From an uncultured Duncaniella sp. (GTDB lineage Bacteria > Bacteroidota > Bacteroidia > Bacteroidales > Muribaculaceae): DNA of 64,000 nucleotides. Shown in pieces: positions 35,343-44,100 of the stretch. The stretch's first letter is position 1. Each line of letters starts with the position of its first letter. Below the pieces are notes generated by a model. The model had not been told where the DNA came from. It made no database searches and saw nothing but the letters and a program-made list of their open reading frames with translations. The position numbers were made by a program, and so were the translations under genes. Location of the stretch: NCBI GenBank assembly GCA_910578515.1, contig CAJTQR010000003.1, forward strand, positions 62,001 through 126,000, given 5' to 3'.

Positions 35343-37886
35343 ATGGCACGTATCATTATGCTTATAGTTGCTGTTATGACATGTGTCATAACTAAAGCTC
35401 ATGACTTCTCCTATCGGTTTAACTCCACCCCACTCCCTGAAGCTATCCGGCTGATTATGGACAATCACCCGGAATTAGATATAAATTTCATTTACAATGA
35501 ACTTGAAAATTACAAAACAAATGCTGTGGTTAACTCCGACAATGCATATGATGCTTTACGTCAAACAGTCGGACTTAACCCTGTAACGGTGGTTAAGGCA
35601 AAAAATTCATTCTATATTGAAGCGCTCCAACATGGTACATTTATCTACAGAGGAAGTGTGATTGGCACTGATAAAGAACCGGTTGTAGGTGCCACAATAA
35701 TGGTGCTCACTCCAAATGATTCCACCGTGATTACTTATGGAATAACCGATGAGAATGGCAGATTTTCCATTCCTTGTGACCTGAAGAAAGTAATCGGCAA
35801 GTTTACTTGCCTCGGATATCAAACTACATATAGGAATTTCAAAACGTTTGACGTAGGACTCATTGAAATGTCTGAACTCCCACTCATGTTAAAGTCAGTT
35901 ACTGTAGAAGGACAATATGGGAACCTCTATCCTGACAAATCGGTATATATCCCCACTCTTCGACAGGTAAATGCATCGCAAACCGGCTCTGACCTGCTGA
36001 GTCACATGGCTATTCCGCAATTGGGACTTGTAGGAAACGGGAATATTGTCACAAGTGCCGGGCAGCCAGTCTCAATTTTCATTGACTATCTGCCGGCGAC
36101 TGATAATGACCTGAAAAGTATGCGGACATCTGATGTGAGAAAAGTGGAATACTATGAGTATCCATCCGACCCCCGCCTGCAGGGCAATCAATTTGTAATC
36201 AACTTCATTATGCAGAAATATGAATATGGAGGTTATTTCAAAGCCATGGGACACACCAATATCATAAGCAATCCTATGGTAGAACTACTGAGTACTATGC
36301 GTCTGCAACGTAAGAAAATGACCTATGATGTGATGGGCTCAACCTATCATTACGATTTCCATAATGTTGGTTCGGAATTGACTGAAACATACCGTCTACC
36401 TCAGACAAATGGTGAAATAAAGGAGTTTAAACGCTACTCCAACACCACATCCTCTAATCAAAAACGCGATTGGTATTTCGCCACAATAAAAGCTACTTAC
36501 AATTCTGACAATATCCAGGCTTCTTCCCAAATCAAGGGACGCACAGACCGTCAGCCAGATGTTATGAGAATTGGTAGCGTGACATATAACTCTAATGATT
36601 ACAAGAACTCGGAATATCGTTCAATCTTGGATGAACATTCTCAATTTCTGGCATACGAAGGATACTACTTCTTTAAACTTGCAGCAAATAGTTCGCTTAC
36701 ATTCACGCCATCCTACAGTTATTCACATACAGAGCAAGCCACATCATACACCGAGACAGATTATCCGACGATACTTAACGGTGCCTCCGACAATACAAAT
36801 AAAATCGCTGGCAATCTTAAATTTTCCCATCAGTTTGGCAAATACGGTACTCTGCTGATTGGAACCAACGGTTCATTTGAGTCCAATCGCACACGCTATT
36901 CTGGCTCTGTGGCAGCTCTTGACCGTGCGAAATCATCGCGTATTGAACTTGGAGCAACCTATGACGTGACGGTCGGAAAAGTATACGGCTCCGCCTCCTT
37001 CGCCTGGGACTGGGACAGACTCCAATTTGGCGACATGGTTGATTGCCCCTCCACTCCTAAAGCCAATCTGTCGATACAATACGCGTCCGATACCCAAAAT
37101 TCACTAAGTTTAGCGGCAAGCTATGAATCGTGGCTCCCATCACCAAGCTATAAGAGTGATAAAATCATCGAGGCAACACCTCTGATGCGTTACACCGGAA
37201 ATCCGTCGCTCGTGCCATCTAAAAGCTATGATTTTGACTTCACATACACATGGATTCCCAACAATAATTTTAACCTCAGCGCATTTGCATGGGCTTGGAT
37301 AGTTGGTGACAGATATGTCTACGACTACGAAGCAACCCCGACCGGCATACTCCGTACCATCAAACAACCCATGGGTAGTTTTGCCCAAGGCACATACGGA
37401 ATAAGCGGTTCAGCCAAATTCTTTGACCGCTCGTTGGTATTCTCAGGACGAATCGGTCAACTGCTTAACCACAATGGAATCCCATATAGAGTCAATCATT
37501 CGTATATAAATTGGTATGCACGTGCAAGATATTATATTGGAAATTGGAACCTGACGTTTACATATTCCTCCGACCATGGTAGCGCCGATGGATGCATGAA
37601 CGGTCTGTGGGCTTATGGTAAAAGCTCCTGGTATATCACAGTAGGATGGAGCAATTCACATTGGAACATTAGAGGCGACATAATAGACCTCACCCGATGG
37701 AACTATCGCGATAATCGCTTTGTGATGCACAGCAAATACTATGATACCGAAGAAATAAAACTTAATGGAAACAGCAGAGCCTGCATTCAGCTTGTAGCTA
37801 CCTATACATTTGGATTTGGTAAAAAGGTGAAACGTGACAATGAACCCTCCGTATCAGGAACGGCTTCATCAGGAATTCTCAAATAA
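35343..37886 (+). CDS. STN-domain TonB-receptor-like outer-membrane beta-barrel protein
   Basis: Outer-membrane protein of 847 residues. I chose the start MARIIMLIVAVMTCVITKAHD, which forms a signal peptide; the frame is open for another 60 codons upstream but that part overlaps the short ORF. Residues about 22-95 match a STN domain (YRFNSTPLPEAIRLIM... SFYIEAL), used in transducing receptors. A carboxypeptidase-regulatory-like domain follows (GSVIGTDKEPVVGATIMVL), then a degenerate plug (ASQTGSDLLSHMAIPQL) and a barrel rich in aromatic beta-strands. No SusD partner follows. The surrounding sequence is visibly more AT-rich than the flanking core genes, which may reflect transfer. Ligand unknown. 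Confidence 0.85.
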   Translation: MARIIMLIVAVMTCVITKAHDFSYRFNSTPLPEAIRLIMDNHPELDINFIYNELENYKTNAVVNSDNAYDALRQTVGLNPVTVVKAKNSFYIEALQHGTFIYRGSVIGTDKEPVVGATIMVLTPNDSTVITYGITDENGRFSIPCDLKKVIGKFTCLGYQTTYRNFKTFDVGLIEMSELPLMLKSVTVEGQYGNLYPDKSVYIPTLRQVNASQTGSDLLSHMAIPQLGLVGNGNIVTSAGQPVSIFIDYLPATDNDLKSMRTSDVRKVEYYEYPSDPRLQGNQFVINFIMQKYEYGGYFKAMGHTNIISNPMVELLSTMRLQRKKMTYDVMGSTYHYDFHNVGSELTETYRLPQTNGEIKEFKRYSNTTSSNQKRDWYFATIKATYNSDNIQASSQIKGRTDRQPDVMRIGSVTYNSNDYKNSEYRSILDEHSQFLAYEGYYFFKLAANSSLTFTPSYSYSHTEQATSYTETDYPTILNGASDNTNKIAGNLKFSHQFGKYGTLLIGTNGSFESNRTRYSGSVAALDRAKSSRIELGATYDVTVGKVYGSASFAWDWDRLQFGDMVDCPSTPKANLSIQYASDTQNSLSLAASYESWLPSPSYKSDKIIEATPLMRYTGNPSLVPSKSYDFDFTYTWIPNNNFNLSAFAWAWIVGDRYVYDYEATPTGILRTIKQPMGSFAQGTYGISGSAKFFDRSLVFSGRIGQLLNHNGIPYRVNHSYINWYARARYYIGNWNLTFTYSSDHGSADGCMNGLWAYGKSSWYITVGWSNSHWNIRGDIIDLTRWNYRDNRFVMHSKYYDTEEIKLNGNSRACIQLVATYTFGFGKKVKRDNEPSVSGTASSGILK

Positions 37887-37904
37887 AAAACTACCGAGGG
37901 TAAA

Positions 37905-37950
37905 AAAATCGCGGCCCGGGCGGCATTATCATGCGACCCGGGCTGCTGTG
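37905..37950 (+). terminator. GC-rich hairpin after the STN receptor
   Basis: GCGGCCCGGG pairs with CCCGGGCTGC, extended by GCAT/ATGC at the loop end, 20 bp after the receptor stop codon. No T-run follows, so it may act as a partial terminator or a 3'-end stabiliser. Confidence 0.55.
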
Positions 37951-37961
37951 TGCGTTCATAT

Positions 37962-38100
37962 TATTACCTTAAATCAATTACCTAATCACTTATACCTTAA
38001 ATAAATAACCTAAAAAACCAATTACCTTTGAAATTACAATAACCAAAATAGTATGATACCTAATCTTTAATCTTTTTTACCTTTAAAATATTACCTTAGT
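37962..38100. repeat. array of degenerate about 14-bp repeats with core TACCT/AACCT
   Basis: The core ACCT recurs at 37966, 37980, 37994, 38008, 38024, 38058, 38079 and 38093, with ACCA at 38042. The first four are exactly 14 bp apart, and the last pair again 14 bp. A typical unit is TTACCTTAAATCAA. The array fills most of the spacer between the STN receptor and the convergent ECF sigma gene. One unit also makes a TACCTTTG box on the plus strand (38023-38030), but no gene follows it. Confidence 0.7.
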
Positions 38101-38237
38101 GGAAACGTAAGGGTTAGTGTGTCAGTCAATGTCAATATCTTCTCTACGGTTGTAACTATCTTTTATAAAAATAGCCTTAGTAGTTTAGTCCGTAAAATAA
38201 CGGTTGCAAAACAGTTGTTTTTATGCTTGGTAGCAGA

Positions 38238-38741
38238 TTAGCGATAATCTGCGAACTGAGTCTGAAGTTTCTTGCGGGCGAAGAAGATACGGCTCTTTAC
38301 AGTGCCGAGAGGGAGATTCATCTTCTCTGCAATTTCGTTGTATTTATATCCTGCCACGTGCATTGAGAACGGAATACGATATTCGTCAGAAAATGCATTA
38401 ATCGCGTCGGTGATTTCGTTAGCGCCGAAGGAACCTTCGGGTGTTTCAAGACCTGAATCCTGTGAAAGATTGAGGTGATACAAATCTTCAGTCTGGTCAA
38501 TCACTGTGGCGCTGCGTGCCACACGGCGATAATTATTGATGAAGATGTTGCGCATGATTGTGAAGACCCAACCCTTGAAGTTGGTATTGTCCACATACTT
38601 GCTTTCGTTGTCAAGAGCCTTCAGTGTGGTGTCCTGGAGGAGGTCGTAAGCATTGTCACGATTGGAAGTCAACATATAAGCAAAGTTCAAAAGATTGCCT
38701 TGAAGACTCATAAGCTTTTCCTGAAATTCCTGGGCTCTCAT
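38238..38741 (-). CDS. ECF-family RNA polymerase sigma factor
   Basis: Small alternative sigma factor with regions 2 and 4 only. Region 2 reads LLNFAYMLTSNRDNAYDLLQDTTLKAL followed by NFKGWVFTIMRNIFINNYRR, and region 4 YNEIAEKMNLPLGTVKSRIFFARKKLQ is a standard helix-turn-helix. The 167 residues are full length. No anti-sigma gene is adjacent on its own strand; the nearest candidate is the FecR-like fragment 3 kb away, on the other strand. The protein closely resembles a stand-alone ECF that I know to be widespread in Bacteroidales. The regulon is unknown. Confidence 0.93.
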   Translation of the reverse strand: MRAQEFQEKLMSLQGNLLNFAYMLTSNRDNAYDLLQDTTLKALDNESKYVDNTNFKGWVFTIMRNIFINNYRRVARSATVIDQTEDLYHLNLSQDSGLETPEGSFGANEITDAINAFSDEYRIPFSMHVAGYKYNEIAEKMNLPLGTVKSRIFFARKKLQTQFADYR

Positions 38742-38851
38742 ATTCGTATCGTTTTAGTGGTGAACGTTTCTGTTTTGTTAGTGGTGTTCTTTTTTTATCG
38801 CTTTCCCTTATGGTTTGTAGTTTTTAAGTGGGTTAGCTTTGTTGAACACTT

Positions 38852-38859
38852 CAAAATTA
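38852..38859 (-). promoter_or_regulatory. -7 TAATTTTG promoter of the ECF sigma gene
   Basis: TAATTTTG on the minus strand, about 110 bp upstream of the start codon; no good -33. Confidence 0.45.
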
Positions 38860-38983
38860 CTGCCTTTGTCCGACCCGGTGAAATATTGTGAGAAAAATAT
38901 TACGCATTTTCTTCAAAAATTTTTAATTTTTCAGATAACACACATATTATCAACAATTTAAACCCAATACAATTTTGTTACAA

Positions 38984-39015
38984 AATTATTACAATTCATA
39001 CTTATTGTAATAATT
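38984..39015. repeat. perfect 12-bp inverted repeat
   Basis: AATTATTACAAT and ATTGTAATAATT are perfectly complementary, separated by 8 bp. The palindrome lies 130 bp upstream of the ECF -7 box. It lacks a GC-rich stem, so a protein-binding site is more likely than a terminator. Confidence 0.6.
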
Positions 39016-39254
39016 CTGCAAATCTCCTTACACTTGTGATGATAAAAAACGGTTGTGGGTATTGTGTGTTTTTACGTAGTCTGTCTGACGATAAATAGCA
39101 TACGGTGTTATTCCACCTTCTATTTAATGCTTAAAAATTGATTTTGTTTAACCCCCACATGTATTTTAACCTTATTAGCGGATATTTATTAAAAATCTTC
39201 GTGTTTTAACTTTCTCATAACCCCTATTTCATGCCTATATATATTTATTGTAAT

Positions 39255-39297
39255 AAATAAACCACCCCATGCCGCAGCAGCGTGGCATGAGGTGGTC
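39255..39297 (-). terminator. terminator of recA
   Basis: On the minus strand ACCACCTCATGCC pairs with GGCATGGGGTGGT around a loop of about 10 bases and runs into TTATTTATT, 50 bp after the recA stop. Confidence 0.85.
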
Positions 39298-39346
39298 TAT
39301 ATTGGTTCAGGAGCCGTCAGTCGTCACTCCCGGAATAGGAAACTGT

Positions 39347-40555
39347 TTAGATATCCTCCTCGATTGAGAAATCATCCGGAAGGTCAGCATCGTCAAAAAG
39401 GTCAGTAGGACCGGCGTTTTCAAAAGCCTTTATCTCCTCCTCGGTAGCCTCAAGAACTGAGTTTGACTCATTGACATTCTTCTTGGGGGCAGCAGCCTTC
39501 TTATCCTTCTTACCGGGCACTGTCTCATTGAGAGCAGCCATAATTTTTGCTTCAAGCTCATCGGCAAGCTCGGGATTGTCTACAACCATACGTTTGGCTG
39601 CATCGCGACCCTGGGCAAGCTTGGTACCATTGTAGGAGAACCATGAGCCACTCTTATTTATAATACCCAATTCTACACCCAGGTCAATGATTTCACCGCT
39701 GCGTGAGATACCTTCGCCAAACATGATGTCGAATTCAGCGCGCTTGAATGGAGGTGCCACCTTATTCTTCACCACCTTAACCTTGGTGAGCTTACCGAGC
39801 ACATCGTCTCCATCCTTGATAGCTGTACTCGGACGGATATCTATTCGCACCGAAGCGTAGAACTTAAGTGCGTTGCCACCTGTGGTGGTTTCGGATGGTC
39901 CGAACATCACACCAATCTTCTCACGGAGCTGATTGATGAAGATACATGTAGTGTTTGTACGTGCTATAGTACCTGTGAGCTTACGCATCGCCTGCGACAT
40001 GAGGCGGGCATGCACACCTACATTCTTATCACCCATATCGCCGTCAATCTCACTCTTAGGTGTTAGCGCAGCCACAGAGTCAATCACAAGTATATCTATG
40101 GCCGACGAGCGGATAAGCTGTTCGGCTATCTCAAGAGCCTGCTCACCGTTGTCAGGCTGCGCCATAAGCAGATTATTGACATCCACGCCAAGCTTCTCGG
40201 CATAGAAACGGTCAAAAGCATGCTCGGCGTCGATAATAGCCGCGATGCCTCCTGCTTTCTGAGCCTCTGCTATGGCATGAATTGCGAGAGTTGTCTTACC
40301 AGAGGATTCCGGACCGTAAATCTCGATGATTCTGCCGCGTGGATAACCGCCCACACCGAGTGCATAGTTCAGACCGATGGAGCCGGTAGGAATCACCTCG
40401 ACATCCTCCACATTCTCATCACCAAGTTTCATTATGGCACCTCTGCCGAAGTTCTTCTCAATGTTACCCATAGCCTGCGCGAGGGCATTGAGTTTTGCCT
40501 TTGCGGGGTCAAGGTCCTTGGCAGCAGCCTTGGTAGCCGGTTTTTTCTTTTCCAT
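39347..40555 (-). CDS. recA: RecA recombinase with extended C-terminal tail
   Basis: ATP-dependent strand-exchange protein for homologous recombination and SOS induction. Walker A is GPESSGKTTLAIH and the Walker B segment is DILVIDSVAALTP. Loop L1 (MGDKNVGVHARLMSQAMRKLTG) and L2 (FINQLREKIGVMFGPSETTTGGNAL) are intact. The protein has 402 residues, about 50 more than E. coli or the Bacteroides forms I remember. The extra tail begins with a Lys-rich stretch (GKKDKKAAAPKKN) and ends strongly acidic (DLFDDADLPDDFSIEEDI). An N-terminal Lys-rich extension of about 12 residues is also present. It is monocistronic, with its own promoter and terminator. Confidence 0.97.
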   Translation of the reverse strand: MEKKKPATKAAAKDLDPAKAKLNALAQAMGNIEKNFGRGAIMKLGDENVEDVEVIPTGSIGLNYALGVGGYPRGRIIEIYGPESSGKTTLAIHAIAEAQKAGGIAAIIDAEHAFDRFYAEKLGVDVNNLLMAQPDNGEQALEIAEQLIRSSAIDILVIDSVAALTPKSEIDGDMGDKNVGVHARLMSQAMRKLTGTIARTNTTCIFINQLREKIGVMFGPSETTTGGNALKFYASVRIDIRPSTAIKDGDDVLGKLTKVKVVKNKVAPPFKRAEFDIMFGEGISRSGEIIDLGVELGIINKSGSWFSYNGTKLAQGRDAAKRMVVDNPELADELEAKIMAALNETVPGKKDKKAAAPKKNVNESNSVLEATEEEIKAFENAGPTDLFDDADLPDDFSIEEDI

Positions 40556-40605
40556 GATAATATGTTTTTGTTTGATTCGTCGTACTTTATATTTTATTTA
40601 CTATG

Positions 40606-40613
40606 CAAATTTA
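40606..40613 (-). promoter_or_regulatory. -7 TAAATTTG promoter of recA
   Basis: TAAATTTG on the minus strand, 51 bp before the recA start codon; no LexA-like palindrome is evident around it. Confidence 0.5.
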
Positions 40614-40965
40614 ACACGCAGCATGTGCCATTTACACGCACATATAATCCAACTTATGTTAAACATGCATTTCGCATATAATTTTTTGCTCTGCTAAGTT
40701 AGCTAAAATTCAGGAAGTTGGCAAAAAAATTAAAAATTAATATGAAATTTTCATCTTTTCTGTGAACTATCCGAATCCATTGACGTTTTATAAGTACATA
40801 GCAAAATTACTTTTTCCATTGCAAGAAATGTGATAATGATTGGTTTATTATCTAAGCGAGAAGACGATGTGAATCATCTTCTCGTTTGATTTTATACCTA
40901 TACCAACTGAATCACAATAAACAAATTGTGAAACGTCAATATAATCTTAGTCATTCATTCCATGC
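40614..40965. other. gene-free region upstream of recA
   Basis: AT-rich. It contains a hairpin at 40854-40887 (CGAGAAGA pairing with TCTTCTCG, extended by GAT/ATC across a bulge) lying 80 bp behind the small hypothetical gene, which could end the cysS-mscS operon. No other element is recognised. Confidence 0.5.
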
Positions 40966-41334
40966 TCACACATCCTCCAGATTATCGCTCAGACGCGGAA
41001 TAAGCGCTACTATTCTGTCGGGAGCTTCAGGAGTTGAAAGGAAATTTAGCACCTCCTCCTTAGTGCCTTTCATCACTGTAATTGTGCTTTTGTAAGGCAC
41101 CGGAAGTTTGTAGCCTACGCACGACAGCAGACGATGGGTACGATAATTATCTATATACTCAGGAAGCGCCCGCAATTCCAGCATCACATCAGTAAGGCAA
41201 AGATTTTTGTCCGGATTCTTAAATTCTGCATATACCAGGGGATACGGCCCTTCGGGTGGTACATCTTTCTCAATCTTTTCCCGAAGTTCGGCTATCACGC
41301 CGACCACCTTCGTCAGCATAATCCCGCTATTCAT
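40966..41334 (-). CDS. hypothetical protein coupled to mscS
   Basis: Real gene by context: its start codon overlaps the mscS stop by 8 bp (ATGAATAG) and it continues the operon. The 122 residues are soluble, with mixed alpha/beta character and no signal peptide or membrane segment. Hydrophobic strands such as GYKLPVPYKSTITVMKG and a helix KEEVLNFLSTPEAP are visible. I do not recognise the family. A second in-frame Met (MLTKVVGVIAEL) five codons in could be the true start. Confidence 0.65.
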   Translation of the reverse strand: MNSGIMLTKVVGVIAELREKIEKDVPPEGPYPLVYAEFKNPDKNLCLTDVMLELRALPEYIDNYRTHRLLSCVGYKLPVPYKSTITVMKGTKEEVLNFLSTPEAPDRIVALIPRLSDNLEDV

Positions 41335-42589
41335 AACCTTTACCCTTCAGCGACATAACATCATATCCAGATGGAGCCTGATATATCCTCAGACCAAAAC
41401 GGCTCACTGAAGCAAATATATGGTCCATTATGTCGGCCTGTAGCAACTCATACGGTTTCCACGCAGTCACCGTTGTAAAAAGATATATCTCGACAGGTAT
41501 ACCCTGCGGAGTGGGTTCCAACTCACGCACCATATACACTATAGAAGCCCCTTTCTCCTTACTTTTACCTTCATTACGTCGGGTCGGTAAAAGCGTAGGA
41601 AGATGAGAGATATAATGCTCCAGATACTTTCTGAACACCGTCAGATTAACATGCCGGTCTGCAGAGTTCAAATCATGACCCCATTCCTCCTTACTAAACT
41701 TCTTTATCATTTCAGGCGTACAGAATCCCACCGTATTCACATCGATTGTAACCGACCGAGTGATACGACGTCCCTGCGCGGCATACATTCCACGCCAATT
41801 CTGAAACGATTCACTCACCAGCGCATAAGGCGGCACCGTAACAATAGTCATATCAAAGTTCTGCACCTTCACTGTGTTGAGACCAACCTCCTGCACCACA
41901 CCGTTGATATTGCGCGATGGCACTGAAATCCAGTCGCCTGGACGCAGCATATCGTTCAGTGTCAGCTGCACTCCCGCCACCATACCCATTATGGAATCCT
42001 TGAATACCAACATCAGTACTGTAGCGGCGGCACCAAACCCCGACACTATGATAAGAGGATTCTTATCGGCAAGAATCGAGATAGTCACCACTATACCGAC
42101 GCACACCGTCACCACCTGAAGCATCTGCCTGATACCCTTCATTGAGGTAATCCGCGACGATGAATGATGCTCAAGGAGTTCGTCTACAGCCGACAGCAGG
42201 CGGAACACAAGATGCACCACAGTCCATACCAATAGCAACTTGCAGCACAGCACCGCAACAGTCTGCGCCGTGGGATAATAGGCAAGAGACTCGGGAAAAG
42301 TGGCTTTGAGAAGCAACACACACAGCAGCTCCGCCATAACCCTCAACAACGATGGATTGAATAGTATATCATCCCATTCCGGACCGGTCGTACCTACAAA
42401 TTTCAGCACACCAGGCACCACGAAAGCTGACAGCAGTTTATAGAGCAGCCATGTTAGAAAAATAGTGCCTCCTCCCACCATGATGGTGGAAAAGAGGCAC
42501 AAATACTCTGAGCTTGCGCCCCACCCTTCAAACAGGGAGTAAGCAAGCTTTAGAAAATAATTTGGATGAATAAATGATTCAGCGTTCAT
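41327..42589 (-). CDS. MscS-family mechanosensitive ion channel
   Basis: Inner-membrane channel that opens upon osmotic downshock, similar in layout to YbdG. Four or five N-terminal membrane helices are followed by the pore helix region (NPLIIVSGFGAAATVLMLVFKDSIMGMVAGVQL cut at the bend) and the beta domain LRPGDWISVPSRNINGVVQEVGLNTVKVQNFDMTIVTVP, the family signature. A C-terminal alpha/beta domain of about 150 residues completes 420 residues. It starts 6 bp after cysS and overlaps the next small gene, so it is inside the purC-cysS operon. Confidence 0.92.
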   Translation of the reverse strand: MNAESFIHPNYFLKLAYSLFEGWGASSEYLCLFSTIMVGGGTIFLTWLLYKLLSAFVVPGVLKFVGTTGPEWDDILFNPSLLRVMAELLCVLLLKATFPESLAYYPTAQTVAVLCCKLLLVWTVVHLVFRLLSAVDELLEHHSSSRITSMKGIRQMLQVVTVCVGIVVTISILADKNPLIIVSGFGAAATVLMLVFKDSIMGMVAGVQLTLNDMLRPGDWISVPSRNINGVVQEVGLNTVKVQNFDMTIVTVPPYALVSESFQNWRGMYAAQGRRITRSVTIDVNTVGFCTPEMIKKFSKEEWGHDLNSADRHVNLTVFRKYLEHYISHLPTLLPTRRNEGKSKEKGASIVYMVRELEPTPQGIPVEIYLFTTVTAWKPYELLQADIMDHIFASVSRFGLRIYQAPSGYDVMSLKGKGYE

Positions 42590-42595
42590 ACACTA

Positions 42596-44080
42596 TTATG
42601 AAAGCGACCATTCCACACCATCCTTGGTATCTTTAACGGTAAAGCCCATTTCGGCGAGGCGGTCGCGGATTAAATCGGACGTAGCCCAATCCTTGTTTGC
42701 CTTAGCTTTGGCTCGCATCTCCAGCAACAGGTCAACAGCTTCCTCAAACGGACGCATCACCTCTGAATTATCGGCGCTTCCGGCCATTTCCGTACGAATC
42801 CCGAGGATTTCCACAAGGAAAGTGTCAAACACAGACTTAAGCTCATCGATATCAGCCTGAGTAGCGGTAGCATTCCCATCCTTGACCTGATTCACCAGAC
42901 GGAGCGCATCGAAGAGATAAGCTATCACCATCGGGGTATTCATATCATCGTCAATGGCGTCATAACACTTCTGTCTTATGCCCGAGACATCGATTGTCGA
43001 CTTGTCGGAAGCCTTGAGCTCCTGCAGACGGCGATATCCCTCCAGCATACGACCCAGAGCTTTTTCGGATGCCTGCAGAGCCTCGTTTGAGAAATCCACA
43101 GTGCCGCGGTAATGAGCCTGAAGAATGAAAAATCTGATAGTCATGGGGCTGTAAGCCTGCTCAAGCAGCGGATGCGAACCGGTGAAGAATTCATCGAGAG
43201 TGATGAAATTGCCGAGCGACTTACCCATCTTCTTTCCGTTGATGGTTATCATGTTGTTGTGCATCCAGTAGCGCACGGTATCATGACCGTTGTGTGCAAC
43301 TGACTGCGCTATTTCGCATTCATGATGGGGAAACATAAGGTCCATTCCACCGCCATGTATATCAAAGGATTCTCCGAGATATTTCTCTCCCATTGTCGAG
43401 CATTCAAGATGCCATCCGGGAAATCCTTCGCTCCAAGGTGAAGGCCAGTGCATGATATGCTCCGGCGCAGCTTTCTTCCATAGCGCGAAATCCGCCGGAT
43501 TGCGCTTCTGGTCCTGTCCATCAAGAGCACGGGTGGTAGAGAGAAGTTCATCCACATTTCTACCCGAAAGCTTCCCGTAAGGATGCTCACTGTTATACTT
43601 GGGCACATCGAAATATACCGAACCGTCCGATACGTATGCATAGCCGCTCTCGAGAATCTTTTTGATATATTCAATCTGCTCTATGATATGACCCGAAGCA
43701 TGAGGCTCGATTGAAGGAGGAAGAACATTAAGCGCCTCCATAGCCTTATGGTAACGTGTCAGGTAATGCTGCACCACTTCCATCGGCTCAAGCTGCTCCA
43801 GACGAGCCTTCTTTGCTATCTTGTCCTCTCCGTCGTCCGCATCGTGCTCAAGATGACCAACATCAGTGATGTTGCGCACATAGCGTACCTTATAACCAAG
43901 ATGGCGCAGATAGCGGAAAAGAATGTCGAAGGTGATGGCAGGACGGGCATGACCAAGGTGTCCGTCACCATACACGGTCGGACCGCAAACATACATACCC
44001 ACTCTCCCTTCATGAAGAGGCTTGAACAGCTGCTTCGTGCGGGTGAGTGTATTATAGATTGTAAAATTATTGGGTATCAT
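42596..44080 (-). CDS. cysS: cysteinyl-tRNA synthetase
   Basis: Class I aminoacyl-tRNA synthetase charging tRNA-Cys. The HIGH-type motif appears in CGPTVYGDGHLGHARP, where the Cys also ligates the active-site zinc. GWHLECSTMG and HHECEIAQS carry the other zinc ligands, and KKMGKSLGNF is the KMSKS-type loop. The DALR anticodon domain ends in TVKDTKDGVEWSL. The 494 residues are full length. It sits 20 bp after the DUF3467 gene and 6 bp before mscS. Confidence 0.97.
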   Translation of the reverse strand: MIPNNFTIYNTLTRTKQLFKPLHEGRVGMYVCGPTVYGDGHLGHARPAITFDILFRYLRHLGYKVRYVRNITDVGHLEHDADDGEDKIAKKARLEQLEPMEVVQHYLTRYHKAMEALNVLPPSIEPHASGHIIEQIEYIKKILESGYAYVSDGSVYFDVPKYNSEHPYGKLSGRNVDELLSTTRALDGQDQKRNPADFALWKKAAPEHIMHWPSPWSEGFPGWHLECSTMGEKYLGESFDIHGGGMDLMFPHHECEIAQSVAHNGHDTVRYWMHNNMITINGKKMGKSLGNFITLDEFFTGSHPLLEQAYSPMTIRFFILQAHYRGTVDFSNEALQASEKALGRMLEGYRRLQELKASDKSTIDVSGIRQKCYDAIDDDMNTPMVIAYLFDALRLVNQVKDGNATATQADIDELKSVFDTFLVEILGIRTEMAGSADNSEVMRPFEEAVDLLLEMRAKAKANKDWATSDLIRDRLAEMGFTVKDTKDGVEWSLS

Positions 44081-44100
44081 TTTATTTGAGTTTTAGAGGC

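Larger units (their letters stand above)
38742..39254. other. AT-rich upstream region of the ECF sigma gene
   Basis: This gene-free stretch holds the ECF promoter and a perfect AT-rich palindrome (listed separately). The remainder, including T-rich runs between 38900 and 38960 and 39120-39240, shows no ORF or RNA gene that I can recognise. Confidence 0.5.

Noticed and set aside
37962..38100. CRISPR array
   Set aside because: The repeat unit is about 14 bp and degenerate, with no unique spacers of 30-40 bp and no cas genes nearby.
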